A stretch of DNA of 64,000 bases, taken from Methylobacteriaceae bacterium (GTDB taxonomy: Bacteria > Pseudomonadota > Alphaproteobacteria > Rhizobiales > Beijerinckiaceae). This document shows positions 29,524-37,837 of this stretch, one piece after another (position 1 is the first letter of the stretch; every line of letters starts with the position of its first letter). The notes below the pieces were generated by a model. The model made no database searches. It was not told the DNA's origin and saw nothing but the letters and a program-made list of their open reading frames with translations. The translations under genes were made by a program, and so were the position numbers. The stretch spans positions 62,001 to 126,000 of the forward strand of contig CANEZL010000010.1 in the NCBI GenBank assembly GCA_947444195.1, written 5' to 3'.

Positions 29524-30594
29524 ATGATCGCGAACCGGCCCCTGCGCCTCCTGTTCTACACCCACGCCACCACCGGCGGGGGGGCCGAGCGCGTCTGGGC
29601 CTCCCTCGCGGAGAAGCTCGCCCGGCGCGGGCACGCGGTCACCTTCGCCTACGACCACGAGGCGGCGGCGCGGCCGATCCCCGGCGTCACCCTCGTCCAA
29701 CTCGGGCGCGGGCATGCGGGCGCCGTCCTGCGCCTCGCCCGCCATCTCGCCGCGGAGCGGCCCGACATCTCGATCTCGGCCCTCGGCGTGTCGAACCTCA
29801 AGCACGGCCTCGCGGCGCTCGCGGCCGGCCGGCGGCGGCACGCGCTGCTCTCGTTCCACGGGCACCCGGAGAGCGAGCCCGAGCGCCTGAGCCGCCTCGG
29901 GAACGAGGCGACGCCGGTGCTCAGCCGCCTCACCGCGGGCTCGGTCTTCGTCTCGGAGGGCCTGCGCGATCATTACGTGCGCGCGCTCCGGGCCGCGCGC
30001 ACCCACTGCATCCACAATCCCGTGGAGATCGCCCACGCGGTCCCGGCCCCCGACGCCGAGACCCTTCGCGCCCGCGGGCCGGCGCTGCTCGCGGTGGGGC
30101 GCCTCGCCCCCGCCAAGGACTTCGTCACCCTGGTGCGCGCGGTGGCCCTGCTGCCGGAGGCGCGCCTCGCCCTCGTGGGGGAGGGGAGCGAGCGACCCCG
30201 GATCGAGGCGGAGATCGCCCGGCTCGGGCTCGGGGAGCGCGTGCGCCTCGCCGGCCACGTGGACGAGCCCTGGCGCTTCTATCGGGAGGCCGCCTGCTAC
30301 GTCTCGTCCTCGAAGGCGGAGGCCTTCGGCAACGTGGTGGTGGAGGCGCTGGCCCACGGCCTGCCGGTGGTGGCCACCGCCTGCGACGGACCGGCCGAGA
30401 TCCTGGGGCAGGGCGCCTTCGGGCGGATGGTGCCGGTGGGCGACCCGGCCGCGATGGCCGAGGCGATCAGGGCCACGCTCGCCGATCCCGGTGCGCCGGG
30501 TCCGCGGGTGGCGCGCGCCCAGGACTTCGCGGCGGAGGTCGCCGTCGATCGCTACGAGGCGCTGTTCCGGACGGTCGCCGCCGGAGCGGGCTGA
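29524..30594 (+). CDS. Family 4 glycosyltransferase
   Basis: 356 residues. N-terminal half starts FYTHATTGGGAERVW with the glycine loop of GT-B enzymes. The C-terminal half has VGRLAPAKDF and the EX7E motif E-AFGNVVV-E in SKAEAFGNVVVEALAHG (about 267-283). It is the first gene of the polysaccharide locus and lies 94 bases after polA. Like its neighbours it probably adds a sugar from a nucleotide donor to a lipid-linked glycan on the cytoplasmic side; donor and acceptor cannot be deduced. Confidence 0.9.
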   Translation: MIANRPLRLLFYTHATTGGGAERVWASLAEKLARRGHAVTFAYDHEAAARPIPGVTLVQLGRGHAGAVLRLARHLAAERPDISISALGVSNLKHGLAALAAGRRRHALLSFHGHPESEPERLSRLGNEATPVLSRLTAGSVFVSEGLRDHYVRALRAARTHCIHNPVEIAHAVPAPDAETLRARGPALLAVGRLAPAKDFVTLVRAVALLPEARLALVGEGSERPRIEAEIARLGLGERVRLAGHVDEPWRFYREAACYVSSSKAEAFGNVVVEALAHGLPVVATACDGPAEILGQGAFGRMVPVGDPAAMAEAIRATLADPGAPGPRVARAQDFAAEVAVDRYEALFRTVAAGAG

Positions 30595-30739
30595 TACGCA
30601 TCCCGTCCGAAGTCGGGCCTCTCCTCCCCGCAAGGGCAGGGTGATCGCAGATGGCTCTGTGGATCCGTTACAGGCTTGTTCGAGCTCTCGTCGGAATGCC
30701 AACGCCGCGCCTCGGCTCGCACGAGATCCGCGCCGCGCT

Positions 30740-30761
30740 CCCTCTCCCGGGTGGGAGAGGG
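30740..30761. repeat. REP-like palindrome, left member of an inverted pair
   Basis: CCCTCTCCC and GGGAGAGGG flank the centre GGGT. The right-hand flank (TTGGGGTGAGGG, to 30773) is the reverse complement of the left flank of the second palindrome, apart from two or three differences, so the two form an inverted doublet. Confidence 0.75.
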
Positions 30762-30854
30762 TTGGGGTGAGGGAGGAGAACTCTCCGGAAGGGTCGCGAC
30801 GCTGCCGCGGATCCGTTGAGGCCTCTTCGTATAGCTCCGGGCCCCTCACCCTGT

Positions 30855-30876
30855 CCCTCTCCCGAACGGGAGAGGG
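30855..30876. repeat. REP-like palindrome, right member of an inverted pair
   Basis: CCCTCTCCC and GGGAGAGGG flank the centre GAAC. The left flank CCCCTCACCCTG (from 30842) mirrors the right flank of the first palindrome. The pair is about 93 bases apart, resembling REPIN-type doublets. Confidence 0.75.
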
Positions 30877-31008
30877 GACCCGCGCCTCGTTCGAGGATCG
30901 TCGAGGACGCTGTCAGGTCTCCGTCATCCGCAATCACCTTGCCGCAGGGGAGAACAACAGCCCTTCACACCACCGCAGCCCGTCGACTGGCTCAGGTACA
31001 GGATCGTA

Positions 31009-32229
31009 TCAAGCCGCCGCGACCTTCGAAGCCCCCGCCGGCCCCCGCGCATGCAGGCCCCGGTGGCGGGCGAAGAGGCGGCTCATCTGGCTGGTGATCG
31101 CGAAGGGCGCGGCCTTGGCGGCGACGGCTTCCGGGGTGATGCGCCCCGCCTTGATCGCGCTCCAGACCTCGGCGAAGGCCGCGGCCAGGGCGTCCGCCGA
31201 GGCTTCCGGCGTGTCCCGGCGCTCGACCAGGGCGCCGCTGACGCCGGAGACGATCAGCGGATCGTATTGCGGCAGGCGGATCGCGCCGAAGGGGCGGCCG
31301 GCGGCGAGCCCTTCGAGGAGGAAGCAGGGCATCCCCTCGAAGAACGAGGTCAGCACGCCCATGTGGCAGCGCGCCATGATCCCGGCGACCCCTTGCGCGT
31401 TCTGGAAGCCGTGCCGCACGGTCACGTCGCGCACGCTCGCGAACTCGGCGTAGCGCTCCGGATCGGTGGCGCCGACATAGTGCAGCTCGACCCGGCCGAG
31501 GATGCGGCGCAGCTCCGCCACCGTGCGGAACAGGAGCGGCGGGTCCTTGAACTCGTCGAGGCGGCCGGCGAAGACGAGGCGGAGCGTGTCGTCGGCGCAG
31601 TCGAAGGGGGTGGGCCGGAACAGGCCGGTATCCACGGAGACGCTGAGGAGTTCCGCCTTCGGGTAGGCGTGGGGGAACGAGGTCTTCAGCCGCTCCACGA
31701 TGGCCGGGTTCACGCAGTAGATGCCGCGGGCGAGCCGCAGCGCCAGGCGCTCGCCGGACGAGTGGATGTACCAGTAGGTCTTGATGAGCGAATCCATGCG
31801 GTCGTTCTTCGAGCCCTCGCCGTGGATCATCTGCAGGGCGGGCAGGCCGAGCAGGCGGGCGATCGGCGCGAACTCGAAGCGGTGCAGGTCCGCGGTGGCC
31901 GGGCCGGGGCCGAGCGCCCGGCGGATCGCGCCGAGATGGCGCAGCGCGCCGAGCACGTAGCGCAGGGTCGTCGACTGGACGAGGCGCTTGGCGGCCGTGT
32001 TGACCGCCTCCGGCCGCACCTGGGCGACGGGCATGAAATCGAAGCTGCGCCCGCCGAGGCTCTGGCGGTAGACTTTTCCCGGGGTGAGGTCGCCGGTCTC
32101 GTCGGTGCCGACGAACAGCACCGAGAAGTCGTCCGGATGATGCTGCAGGATCTGGCGGATATGGGTCTCGATGCCGCCGACCTTCGCGCCGCGCGGATCC
32201 ATCGTGTACATCAGGAGCAGACGGTGCAT
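31009..32229 (-). CDS. Family 4 glycosyltransferase
   Basis: 406 residues from the ATG at 32229, chosen because GAGGAAG lies just upstream; a TTG at 32244 overlaps the previous stop but has no site of its own. The N-terminus LLLMYTMDPRGAKVGGIETHI carries the GGxE glycine loop when read in parts. The C-terminal half has VFAGRLDEFKDPP and EX7E as E-GMPCFLL-E (about 322-330). It is coupled to the glycosyltransferase gene before it, 11 bases away, and both face the Wzz-like gene upstream. This supports a shared polysaccharide pathway. Confidence 0.88.
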   Translation of the reverse strand: MHRLLLMYTMDPRGAKVGGIETHIRQILQHHPDDFSVLFVGTDETGDLTPGKVYRQSLGGRSFDFMPVAQVRPEAVNTAAKRLVQSTTLRYVLGALRHLGAIRRALGPGPATADLHRFEFAPIARLLGLPALQMIHGEGSKNDRMDSLIKTYWYIHSSGERLALRLARGIYCVNPAIVERLKTSFPHAYPKAELLSVSVDTGLFRPTPFDCADDTLRLVFAGRLDEFKDPPLLFRTVAELRRILGRVELHYVGATDPERYAEFASVRDVTVRHGFQNAQGVAGIMARCHMGVLTSFFEGMPCFLLEGLAAGRPFGAIRLPQYDPLIVSGVSGALVERRDTPEASADALAAAFAEVWSAIKAGRITPEAVAAKAAPFAITSQMSRLFARHRGLHARGPAGASKVAAA

Positions 32230-32240
32230 CGCTTCCTCGC

Positions 32241-33359
32241 TCAACGGCTCTGGGACTGTTCGACGGGCAGGGGCGGGGCCACCGCCGCGCCGCGGGCAAG
32301 GCGCCCGGAGAGTTCGGCGATGAGCGCCACCACGCGCCCGCGGTCGGCCTCGGCGAGGCCGTTCCAGCGGGCGAGGTTGGCCGCGGCCTCGGCCACCGCG
32401 GCGGCGCGCCGGGCCGCATCCCCGGCCCAGGCCAGGATCGCCCCGGCGCTCGCCCGCGCGTCGTCGGGCCGGATCAGCAGGCCGGAGGTGCCGAGCACCT
32501 CGCGGAAGACCGGGCCGTCCGGGGCAATCACGGCGAGCCCGGCGAACTGCACCTCGAGCAGCGGCAGGCCGAGGCCCTCGTCGTGGGAGGTGGAGATCAG
32601 GGCGTCGGCCTCCGTGAGGATCCGGCGCACCGCCTCGCGCTCCTGGTAGCCGTGCATCACCACGCCCGCCGTCGCCCGCAGGCGCTCCGCGTCCGGCCCC
32701 CAGCCCGCCCGCCCGACCACGTGCAGCCGCGCATCAGTGCCCGCGTCGCGAAGCGCCGTGACGATGGCGGCGGCGGCGGTGAGGTTCTTGCGCGGCTCCA
32801 CGGTGCCCAGCGCCACGAGGTCGAGGCGGCCCGGCCGGGGAGCGGCGCCGGCCCGGCCGCCGGGATCGAGGTCGAACACGTTGCGCACCCGCGGCCGGTA
32901 CAGGGTGATCTCCGCCTCGGCCCGGCAGAAGCGGCGCAGCTCGGTCCGGGTATGCTCCGAATTGACGAGGAAGCGGGGCAGGGTGGTCACCGCCCGCCGG
33001 AAGGCCGGCACCATGTAGAGCTTCGCCCGCGGGTTCAGGTCGGCGTCGCGCGTCAGCAGGAAGAGGTCGTGGATGTAGGGCAGCACCCGCCCGCCCAGGA
33101 TCGAGAGCGGCAGCGAGGGCGGGAAGCCGGGGCAGAGCACGAGGGCGCGGCGGTCCGCCAGCGCCTGCGCCGGCAGACCGACCAGTTGCTTGAGCACCAT
33201 GCCGTAGCGGTCCCGCGCGGTGACCGGCTCCACGGGCAGCGGCGCGAGCGCCTCGGGGGAGAACAGTTCCTGGGCGATCCGTTCGAGACCCGTGGTGCGG
33301 CGTCCGCAATGGGTCAGGTCGACGAGGATGCGTCCCCGGGCGGCGTGCTCTGCGGTCAT
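32241..33359 (-). CDS. Family 4-like glycosyltransferase
   Basis: 372 residues. It starts RILVDLTHCGRRTTGLERIA, in which TTGLERI corresponds to the glycine loop of related mannosyl- or rhamnosyltransferases. The C-terminal half has LGTVEPRKNL and STSHDEGLGLPLLE, where E-GLGLPLL-E is the EX7E motif (about 281-289). Enzymes with this TVEPRKN form are common in exopolysaccharide and O-antigen loci. It lies 88 bases after the Wzz-like gene on the same strand and 11 bases before the next glycosyltransferase. Confidence 0.88.
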   Translation of the reverse strand: MTAEHAARGRILVDLTHCGRRTTGLERIAQELFSPEALAPLPVEPVTARDRYGMVLKQLVGLPAQALADRRALVLCPGFPPSLPLSILGGRVLPYIHDLFLLTRDADLNPRAKLYMVPAFRRAVTTLPRFLVNSEHTRTELRRFCRAEAEITLYRPRVRNVFDLDPGGRAGAAPRPGRLDLVALGTVEPRKNLTAAAAIVTALRDAGTDARLHVVGRAGWGPDAERLRATAGVVMHGYQEREAVRRILTEADALISTSHDEGLGLPLLEVQFAGLAVIAPDGPVFREVLGTSGLLIRPDDARASAGAILAWAGDAARRAAAVAEAAANLARWNGLAEADRGRVVALIAELSGRLARGAAVAPPLPVEQSQSR

Positions 33360-33447
33360 CTTCGGCCCGTCTTGAGTTCGCGGCCCGGCCGCTCGGAAGG
33401 GAGGGTCCGCGGTCCGGTGACCGCCGCGCCCGTCGGTGTGCGGCGCC

Positions 33448-34926
33448 CTAGAACACGCGGTCGTGCGCCACGCGGCCCGGCGTCCAGTCCACCGCCTCGC
33501 GCGGGGCGGCCTCGGGGAGCCGGCGCCGGGCTTTGGCCTGCTGGCGGAGATGGTTGAGGATGCCCGCGGCGAGCCCGCCCGCGAGCGCGCAGGCGAGGGC
33601 GATCAGCAGCACGGCCTTCACGTTGGGGCTCGCGGGCCGGTTCGAGGGATGGGCCTGGGCCACGACGCGGGCCACCGGCGGCTCGACGCTGTCCTGGGCC
33701 ACGTTGCTGCTCGCGCGCAGGAAGCGCTGGAACACCGCCCGGTTGGCCTCCACGTCCCGCTCCAGCTCGCGCAGCCGGACGATGGCGGTGTTGGTCTTGG
33801 TGGCGTACCGCGTCTGGTCCGCGATCTGCCGCTGGATCTGGGCCTCGTTCGCCTCGGCGCTTGCCACCTCGGCGCGCTGGGATTCGGCGAGCCGGCGCAG
33901 CTCGGCGGTGATCGAGGCGCGCAGGCCGAGGAGTTGCTGGTTCACCTCCAGCAGGGCCGGGTGCCGGTTGCCGAGGGTGGTGGCGAGGTTGTCGCGCTGG
34001 CGCTTCACCTCGGCGTACTGGATCCGCAACTGCTGGATCAGGGCGGAGCGCAGGGCCTCCCCCGTGGCGCCGGGATCGGCGCCGGACTGCATGGCCTGCT
34101 GGATCTGCTGGAGGCGCGCGCGCGCCTCGAAGGTCTTCACCTGGGCCCGGGCCAGCTCGGCGGTCCCGGTCTCCAGCTGCTGCTCGTTCACCAGCCGGCC
34201 GTTGGTGGAGAGGATGTTGTTCTCGATCTTGAACGCCTCGGCCTTCGCCTCCGCGGCGCGCAGCTTGTCGTCCAGCTCGGCGAGGCGCCCGCGGATCCAG
34301 TCGCTCTCCGTCTTCGAGGCGCGGGCCTTGGCGTCGACCTGATCGTCGATGAAGGCTTCCGCCACGCCGTTGGCGAGGCTGGCCGCGGTCTTCGGGTCGC
34401 GGGACCAGACGTCCACGTCGACCATCAGGGTCTTGTCGGCCCGCTTCACCGAGAGCCGGTCGGCCAGCGCCGAGAGCGCGGTCAGGCGCCGGCCCTCCTC
34501 GGTCAGCGGGGGCGGGGCGGGGAAGCCCAGCATCGATTTCAGGCGCTGGGTCAGGCCGGGCACGTCCGGCACGAATTCTAGGTTCCGGTCGAGGCGCTCC
34601 TGCTCCACCACGCGGCGCAGGACGGCGGCGGTGGAGATCAGCCGCACTTGGCTGTCCACCACGCTGGTGTCGATGTTCTGGCGGAGCGCCGGGTCGGCGC
34701 TGAGGCTCGTGCCCCCGCGCAGGTCGAGCAGGAGGGTGGCGGAGCTGCGGTAGAGGGGCCGGGCCAGCGCGAGATAGAGGCCGCCCGCCAGCATGACCGC
34801 GAGCCCGACGGCGACGATGACGGGCAGCTGCCGGCGCAGGATCGCGAAGAGCTCGCCGAGCGTCAGCATGTCGTCCTGCCGCGCCGGTGTCTCTGTCTGG
34901 GGCGCAGTGGCTCTGGCGAGGCTCAC
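33448..34926 (-). CDS. Wzz/GumC-type polysaccharide chain-length or export protein without kinase domain
   Basis: 492 residues from the GTG at 34926, which has GGAG eight bases upstream; the open frame to 35085 is disordered and unlikely. Two transmembrane helices at about 34-56 and 438-460 flank a large periplasmic part with long coiled coil (about 180-400). The Wzz signature is present near the second helix as a proline-rich NRPASPNVK. The C-terminal 32-residue tail is cytoplasmic and carries no Walker motifs, so there is no BY-kinase domain, and no separate kinase gene is adjacent. It likely sets chain length or links polymerisation to export in the inner membrane. Confidence 0.88.
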   Translation of the reverse strand: MSLARATAPQTETPARQDDMLTLGELFAILRRQLPVIVAVGLAVMLAGGLYLALARPLYRSSATLLLDLRGGTSLSADPALRQNIDTSVVDSQVRLISTAAVLRRVVEQERLDRNLEFVPDVPGLTQRLKSMLGFPAPPPLTEEGRRLTALSALADRLSVKRADKTLMVDVDVWSRDPKTAASLANGVAEAFIDDQVDAKARASKTESDWIRGRLAELDDKLRAAEAKAEAFKIENNILSTNGRLVNEQQLETGTAELARAQVKTFEARARLQQIQQAMQSGADPGATGEALRSALIQQLRIQYAEVKRQRDNLATTLGNRHPALLEVNQQLLGLRASITAELRRLAESQRAEVASAEANEAQIQRQIADQTRYATKTNTAIVRLRELERDVEANRAVFQRFLRASSNVAQDSVEPPVARVVAQAHPSNRPASPNVKAVLLIALACALAGGLAAGILNHLRQQAKARRRLPEAAPREAVDWTPGRVAHDRVF

Positions 34927-35287
34927 GTCCGATTCTCCGTTCCGAGACCGCTCCGTCCCAAGATGGGACGGTTCGTCCGGCTCGCTCCCCTCCCTGGCAC
35001 GCACCGTGCCGCCGGCCCGGCCCCGCGGAGACCGGCGCCGGGGCAGGCCCGCCGCGGCACGTTCCGCGGGGCCGGGCCGCGGCATCGGCCTTGCGGTTCG
35101 GGGCCGAAGACGCAGGCGGCCGGCCCAGAACGGGACGCTCCTGATCGTTGGCAGGATTCTCTAAATGGCCGGTAACGACGACCGCAGCTTCGTGTGGATC
35201 CCGGCCCCCGGCACGCCTGCGCGGCAACCCGGCCTTGGTGCCGGAGCCGCTACTCCCCGTCTCTCCCGAAGGTCGAGAATTCCAGCG
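34927..35287. other. Divergent promoter region of the polysaccharide locus
   Basis: 361 bases between the Wzz-like gene (minus) and the first acyltransferase gene (plus). Frames are open on both strands but look like non-coding GC-rich DNA. The clearest signal is a dyad at 34953-34971. No sure -35/-10 pair was identified. Confidence 0.5.
34953..34971. promoter_or_regulatory. Perfect dyad in the divergent promoter region, possible operator
   Basis: CCGTCCCA and TGGGACGG are exact inverted copies separated by AGA. It lies 27 bases upstream of the Wzz-like start and about 320 bases from the divergent start. Position and symmetry suit a repressor or activator site, but it could also be a short RNA hairpin in the wzz leader. 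Confidence 0.35.
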
Positions 35288-36565
35288 ATGAGCACGATGA
35301 TCCTGAACAGGATGTCGGCCGAGGCGGCCCCGGCTCCGGTCCGGCAGGCCGGCGCGCGCACGGCCTCCGAGCCGGTGCGGACCGAGACCGCGACCACCTT
35401 CGCGGAGCTTTCGGCGCATGCGGCGGCCTGGGACGCCCTGGCCGCCGAGGCGCCCCAGCAGATCCCGACGCTGACGCCGGTCTGGGTGGAGGCCTATCTG
35501 CGCCACGCCCTGCCGGCGGACGCGCCCTGGCTCTGCCTCTTCGCCTATGCCGGGTCCCGCCTCGTCGGCGTGCTGCCCCTCCTCGTCGAGCCCCATCCGG
35601 TGCTCGGGCGCCGCCACCCGGTGCTGCACACCCTGCGGGTCGGCGACTTCTCGCCCTCCGGCGACATCCTGCTCTCCGCCGACCAGGGGGCACCCGCCCT
35701 GCGCGCGCTGCTCGCCGCGGCCGACCGCGCCGTGCCGCGCCATCTCGGCCTCGCGCTGCAGGGCGTGCACGAGCGCTCGCCGGTCTGGGCGGCGATCCGC
35801 GAGGGGCTGCCCGGCTACGCCGCGCACGCGCACGCCCGCTACCTCTACTCCTTCGTGGACGTCACCGGCGGCGCCGAGGACTATATGGGGGGCCTGGGCA
35901 ACCTGAAGCGCAACCTCAAGCGCTACCGGAAGAAGCTCGACGGGTCCGGTCCCGTCGCAGTCTCCGTCACCACGGCCGGCCCGGAGGAGAGCGAGGCCCT
36001 CGACGCCTTCCTGGCGCTCGAGGCCGCCGGCTGGAAGGGCCGCAACGGCACCGCCATCCTCAACGATCCGGCGATCACCGCGTTCTACCGGGCGCTCGCC
36101 GCGGGCTTCTCGGCGCAGGGGCGCTGGGCGTGGCAGAGCGTGCGCGTGGGCGACCGGCTGGTGGCGGCCGGCATGGGCATCCGCTGCGGCCGGACGGTGA
36201 TGCTGCCCAAGATCGCCTTCGACGAGGAATTCTCGGCCTGCATGCCCGGCAACCTACTGACGGAGGCGGTGGCCCGCGACGCCTTCGCCGATCCGGAGAC
36301 GGACGAGCTCGCCCATATGAGCGCGGCGCCCTGGCACGAATCCTGGCGGATGGGCCAGCACCGCTACGACGACCTGCGCCTCGTGCGCACGACGGTGGTG
36401 GCGACCCTGTTCGAGCGCCCCCGCGCGGCGGGGCTCGCCGTCTACAAGACCCACGTGGCCCCGCGCATCCCCGCCCGGGTCAAGGCGTTCCGCGAGCGCC
36501 TGCGCAACCGCGCCGTGCAGCGTGCCAAATCCGGCGCGTCGCAATCCGGCACGGCGGACGCGTGA
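35288..36565 (+). CDS. CelD/BcsL-type GNAT acyltransferase, first of a pair
   Basis: 425 residues from the ATG at 35288; the start is not backed by a strong ribosome site. The fold is the double-GNAT type (Acetyltransf_6, CelD/BcsL): N-terminal WDALAAEAPQQIPTLTP...WVEAYLRH, a central LGNLKRNLKRYRKKLD, and LEAAGWKGRNGTAI followed by the acyl-CoA-binding region near 300. Such proteins are frequent in exopolysaccharide and cellulose loci and are thought to acylate sugars or lipid intermediates. It lies 8 or 23 bases before a second gene of the same family. Confidence 0.85.
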   Translation: MSTMILNRMSAEAAPAPVRQAGARTASEPVRTETATTFAELSAHAAAWDALAAEAPQQIPTLTPVWVEAYLRHALPADAPWLCLFAYAGSRLVGVLPLLVEPHPVLGRRHPVLHTLRVGDFSPSGDILLSADQGAPALRALLAAADRAVPRHLGLALQGVHERSPVWAAIREGLPGYAAHAHARYLYSFVDVTGGAEDYMGGLGNLKRNLKRYRKKLDGSGPVAVSVTTAGPEESEALDAFLALEAAGWKGRNGTAILNDPAITAFYRALAAGFSAQGRWAWQSVRVGDRLVAAGMGIRCGRTVMLPKIAFDEEFSACMPGNLLTEAVARDAFADPETDELAHMSAAPWHESWRMGQHRYDDLRLVRTTVVATLFERPRAAGLAVYKTHVAPRIPARVKAFRERLRNRAVQRAKSGASQSGTADA

Positions 36566-36588
36566 GGGCGGCCATGGGAGCCACGGAC

Positions 36589-37782
36589 ATGACGATGGCG
36601 GGAACGATCCGGGTCCAGGTGAGCACCGACTGGGCCGCGGTCCGGGACGGCTGGCCGGCGCTGGCCGATCTCGGGCGGGGCATCGAGGGCTTCGCCTTCC
36701 AGACCCGTGACTGGATCGACGCCTGGTTCGCCACCCTCGGGCGGTCGGGCGGGGCCGAGCCCCTCTTCGTCATCCTCGGGGAACCGACGGCGCCCCGCGC
36801 CTTCCTGCCCTTCGTGGTGCGGCGCCGGCACGGCCTGCGCGTGCTCGAAGGGTTCGGCGACGGCACCGCCGACTACCACGCGCCGCTGCTCGCTGCGGGC
36901 GCGGCCTTCGGCCCGGCCGAGGCCGAGGCGATCTGGAGCGCGCTCGCCCGCGGACGCCACGCGCCCGACGCGGTCCATCTCGACAAGGCCGTGGCCGAGA
37001 TCCGCGGCGCGCCGAACCCGCTCCTCGCCTGGGGCGCGCGGCCCTACCCGATGTCCGGCCACGTCGCCCGGCTGGACGACCCCTGGTCGGCGTGGTTCGA
37101 CCGGCATTTCGGCCGCGAGACACAGAAGACCCTGGCCCGCAAGCGCCGCAAGCTCGGGGAGTTCGGCCCCGTGGAGACGCGCTTCGCCCGCGACCTGCCC
37201 GAGGCGCTCGCCTGGCTGAACGCCCTGATCGCCGGCAAGGCCGCACAGATGCAGGGCGCCGAGGTCGAGAACGGGCTCGCCGGCTCGGCCACGGAAGCCT
37301 TCTACGAGACCCTGACCCGCGCCTCGGGGACGGAGGGGCCCGTCAGGCTCTACGCCCTCACCGTCGGCGGCACGCCCATCGCCCTGCAATGGGGCGTCGC
37401 CGCGGGCGACCGCTTCACCAACCTGCTCACCAGCTACCTGGAGGGCGACTGGACGCGTTTCTCCCCCGGGCTGCTCCTGTTCCGCTACCTTCTGGAGGAT
37501 TGCCGGGCGGCCGGGATCCGGACCTTCGACTTCGGCATCGGCGACGAGGGCTACAAGGCCCGCTTCTCCGACGATCCGGCCATCGTGCTGAACAGCATCG
37601 TGCGGGCGCGCTCCCTGCGCGGCCGGGGCTACGCCGCCGCCCAATCCGCCCGCCATCACCTGCGCAACGCCCGTTCCGTGCGCTGGGCGCGCCAGACCCT
37701 GCGGGGATTGTCGCGTCCGCGGGCCGGCGCGCATGCCGGACCGGGAGATGCCGCTCCGGCGCAGGGCGGCGCGTCGACGTGA
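36589..37782 (+). CDS. CelD/BcsL-type GNAT acyltransferase, second of a pair
   Basis: 397 residues from the ATG at 36589 (GGGAG eight bases upstream); ATG 36574 with GAGGG is an equally possible start. Same family as the previous gene: WPALADLGRGIEGFAFQT, FGRETQKTLARKRRKLGE and the C-terminal RTFDFGIGDEGYKARF, a motif typical of this acyltransferase group. The two proteins are clearly diverged, so the pair is an old duplication or the genes have different substrates. Together they suggest two acyl decorations of the glycan made by this locus. Confidence 0.85.
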   Translation: MTMAGTIRVQVSTDWAAVRDGWPALADLGRGIEGFAFQTRDWIDAWFATLGRSGGAEPLFVILGEPTAPRAFLPFVVRRRHGLRVLEGFGDGTADYHAPLLAAGAAFGPAEAEAIWSALARGRHAPDAVHLDKAVAEIRGAPNPLLAWGARPYPMSGHVARLDDPWSAWFDRHFGRETQKTLARKRRKLGEFGPVETRFARDLPEALAWLNALIAGKAAQMQGAEVENGLAGSATEAFYETLTRASGTEGPVRLYALTVGGTPIALQWGVAAGDRFTNLLTSYLEGDWTRFSPGLLLFRYLLEDCRAAGIRTFDFGIGDEGYKARFSDDPAIVLNSIVRARSLRGRGYAAAQSARHHLRNARSVRWARQTLRGLSRPRAGAHAGPGDAAPAQGGAST

Positions 37783-37837
37783 GGGCGCGCGGGCCGCACC
37801 GGATCGCGGGGCGATCGGGCGCGGCTCCGGACCCGGC

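Larger units (their letters stand above)
30595..31008. other. Intergenic region between convergent glycosyltransferase genes
   Basis: 414 bases without a supported gene. It holds two REP-like palindromes in opposite orientation (30740-30761 and 30855-30876, annotated separately). The rest shows no ribosome-binding site followed by a coding-like frame. Transcription of both flanking genes ends here. Confidence 0.6.
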
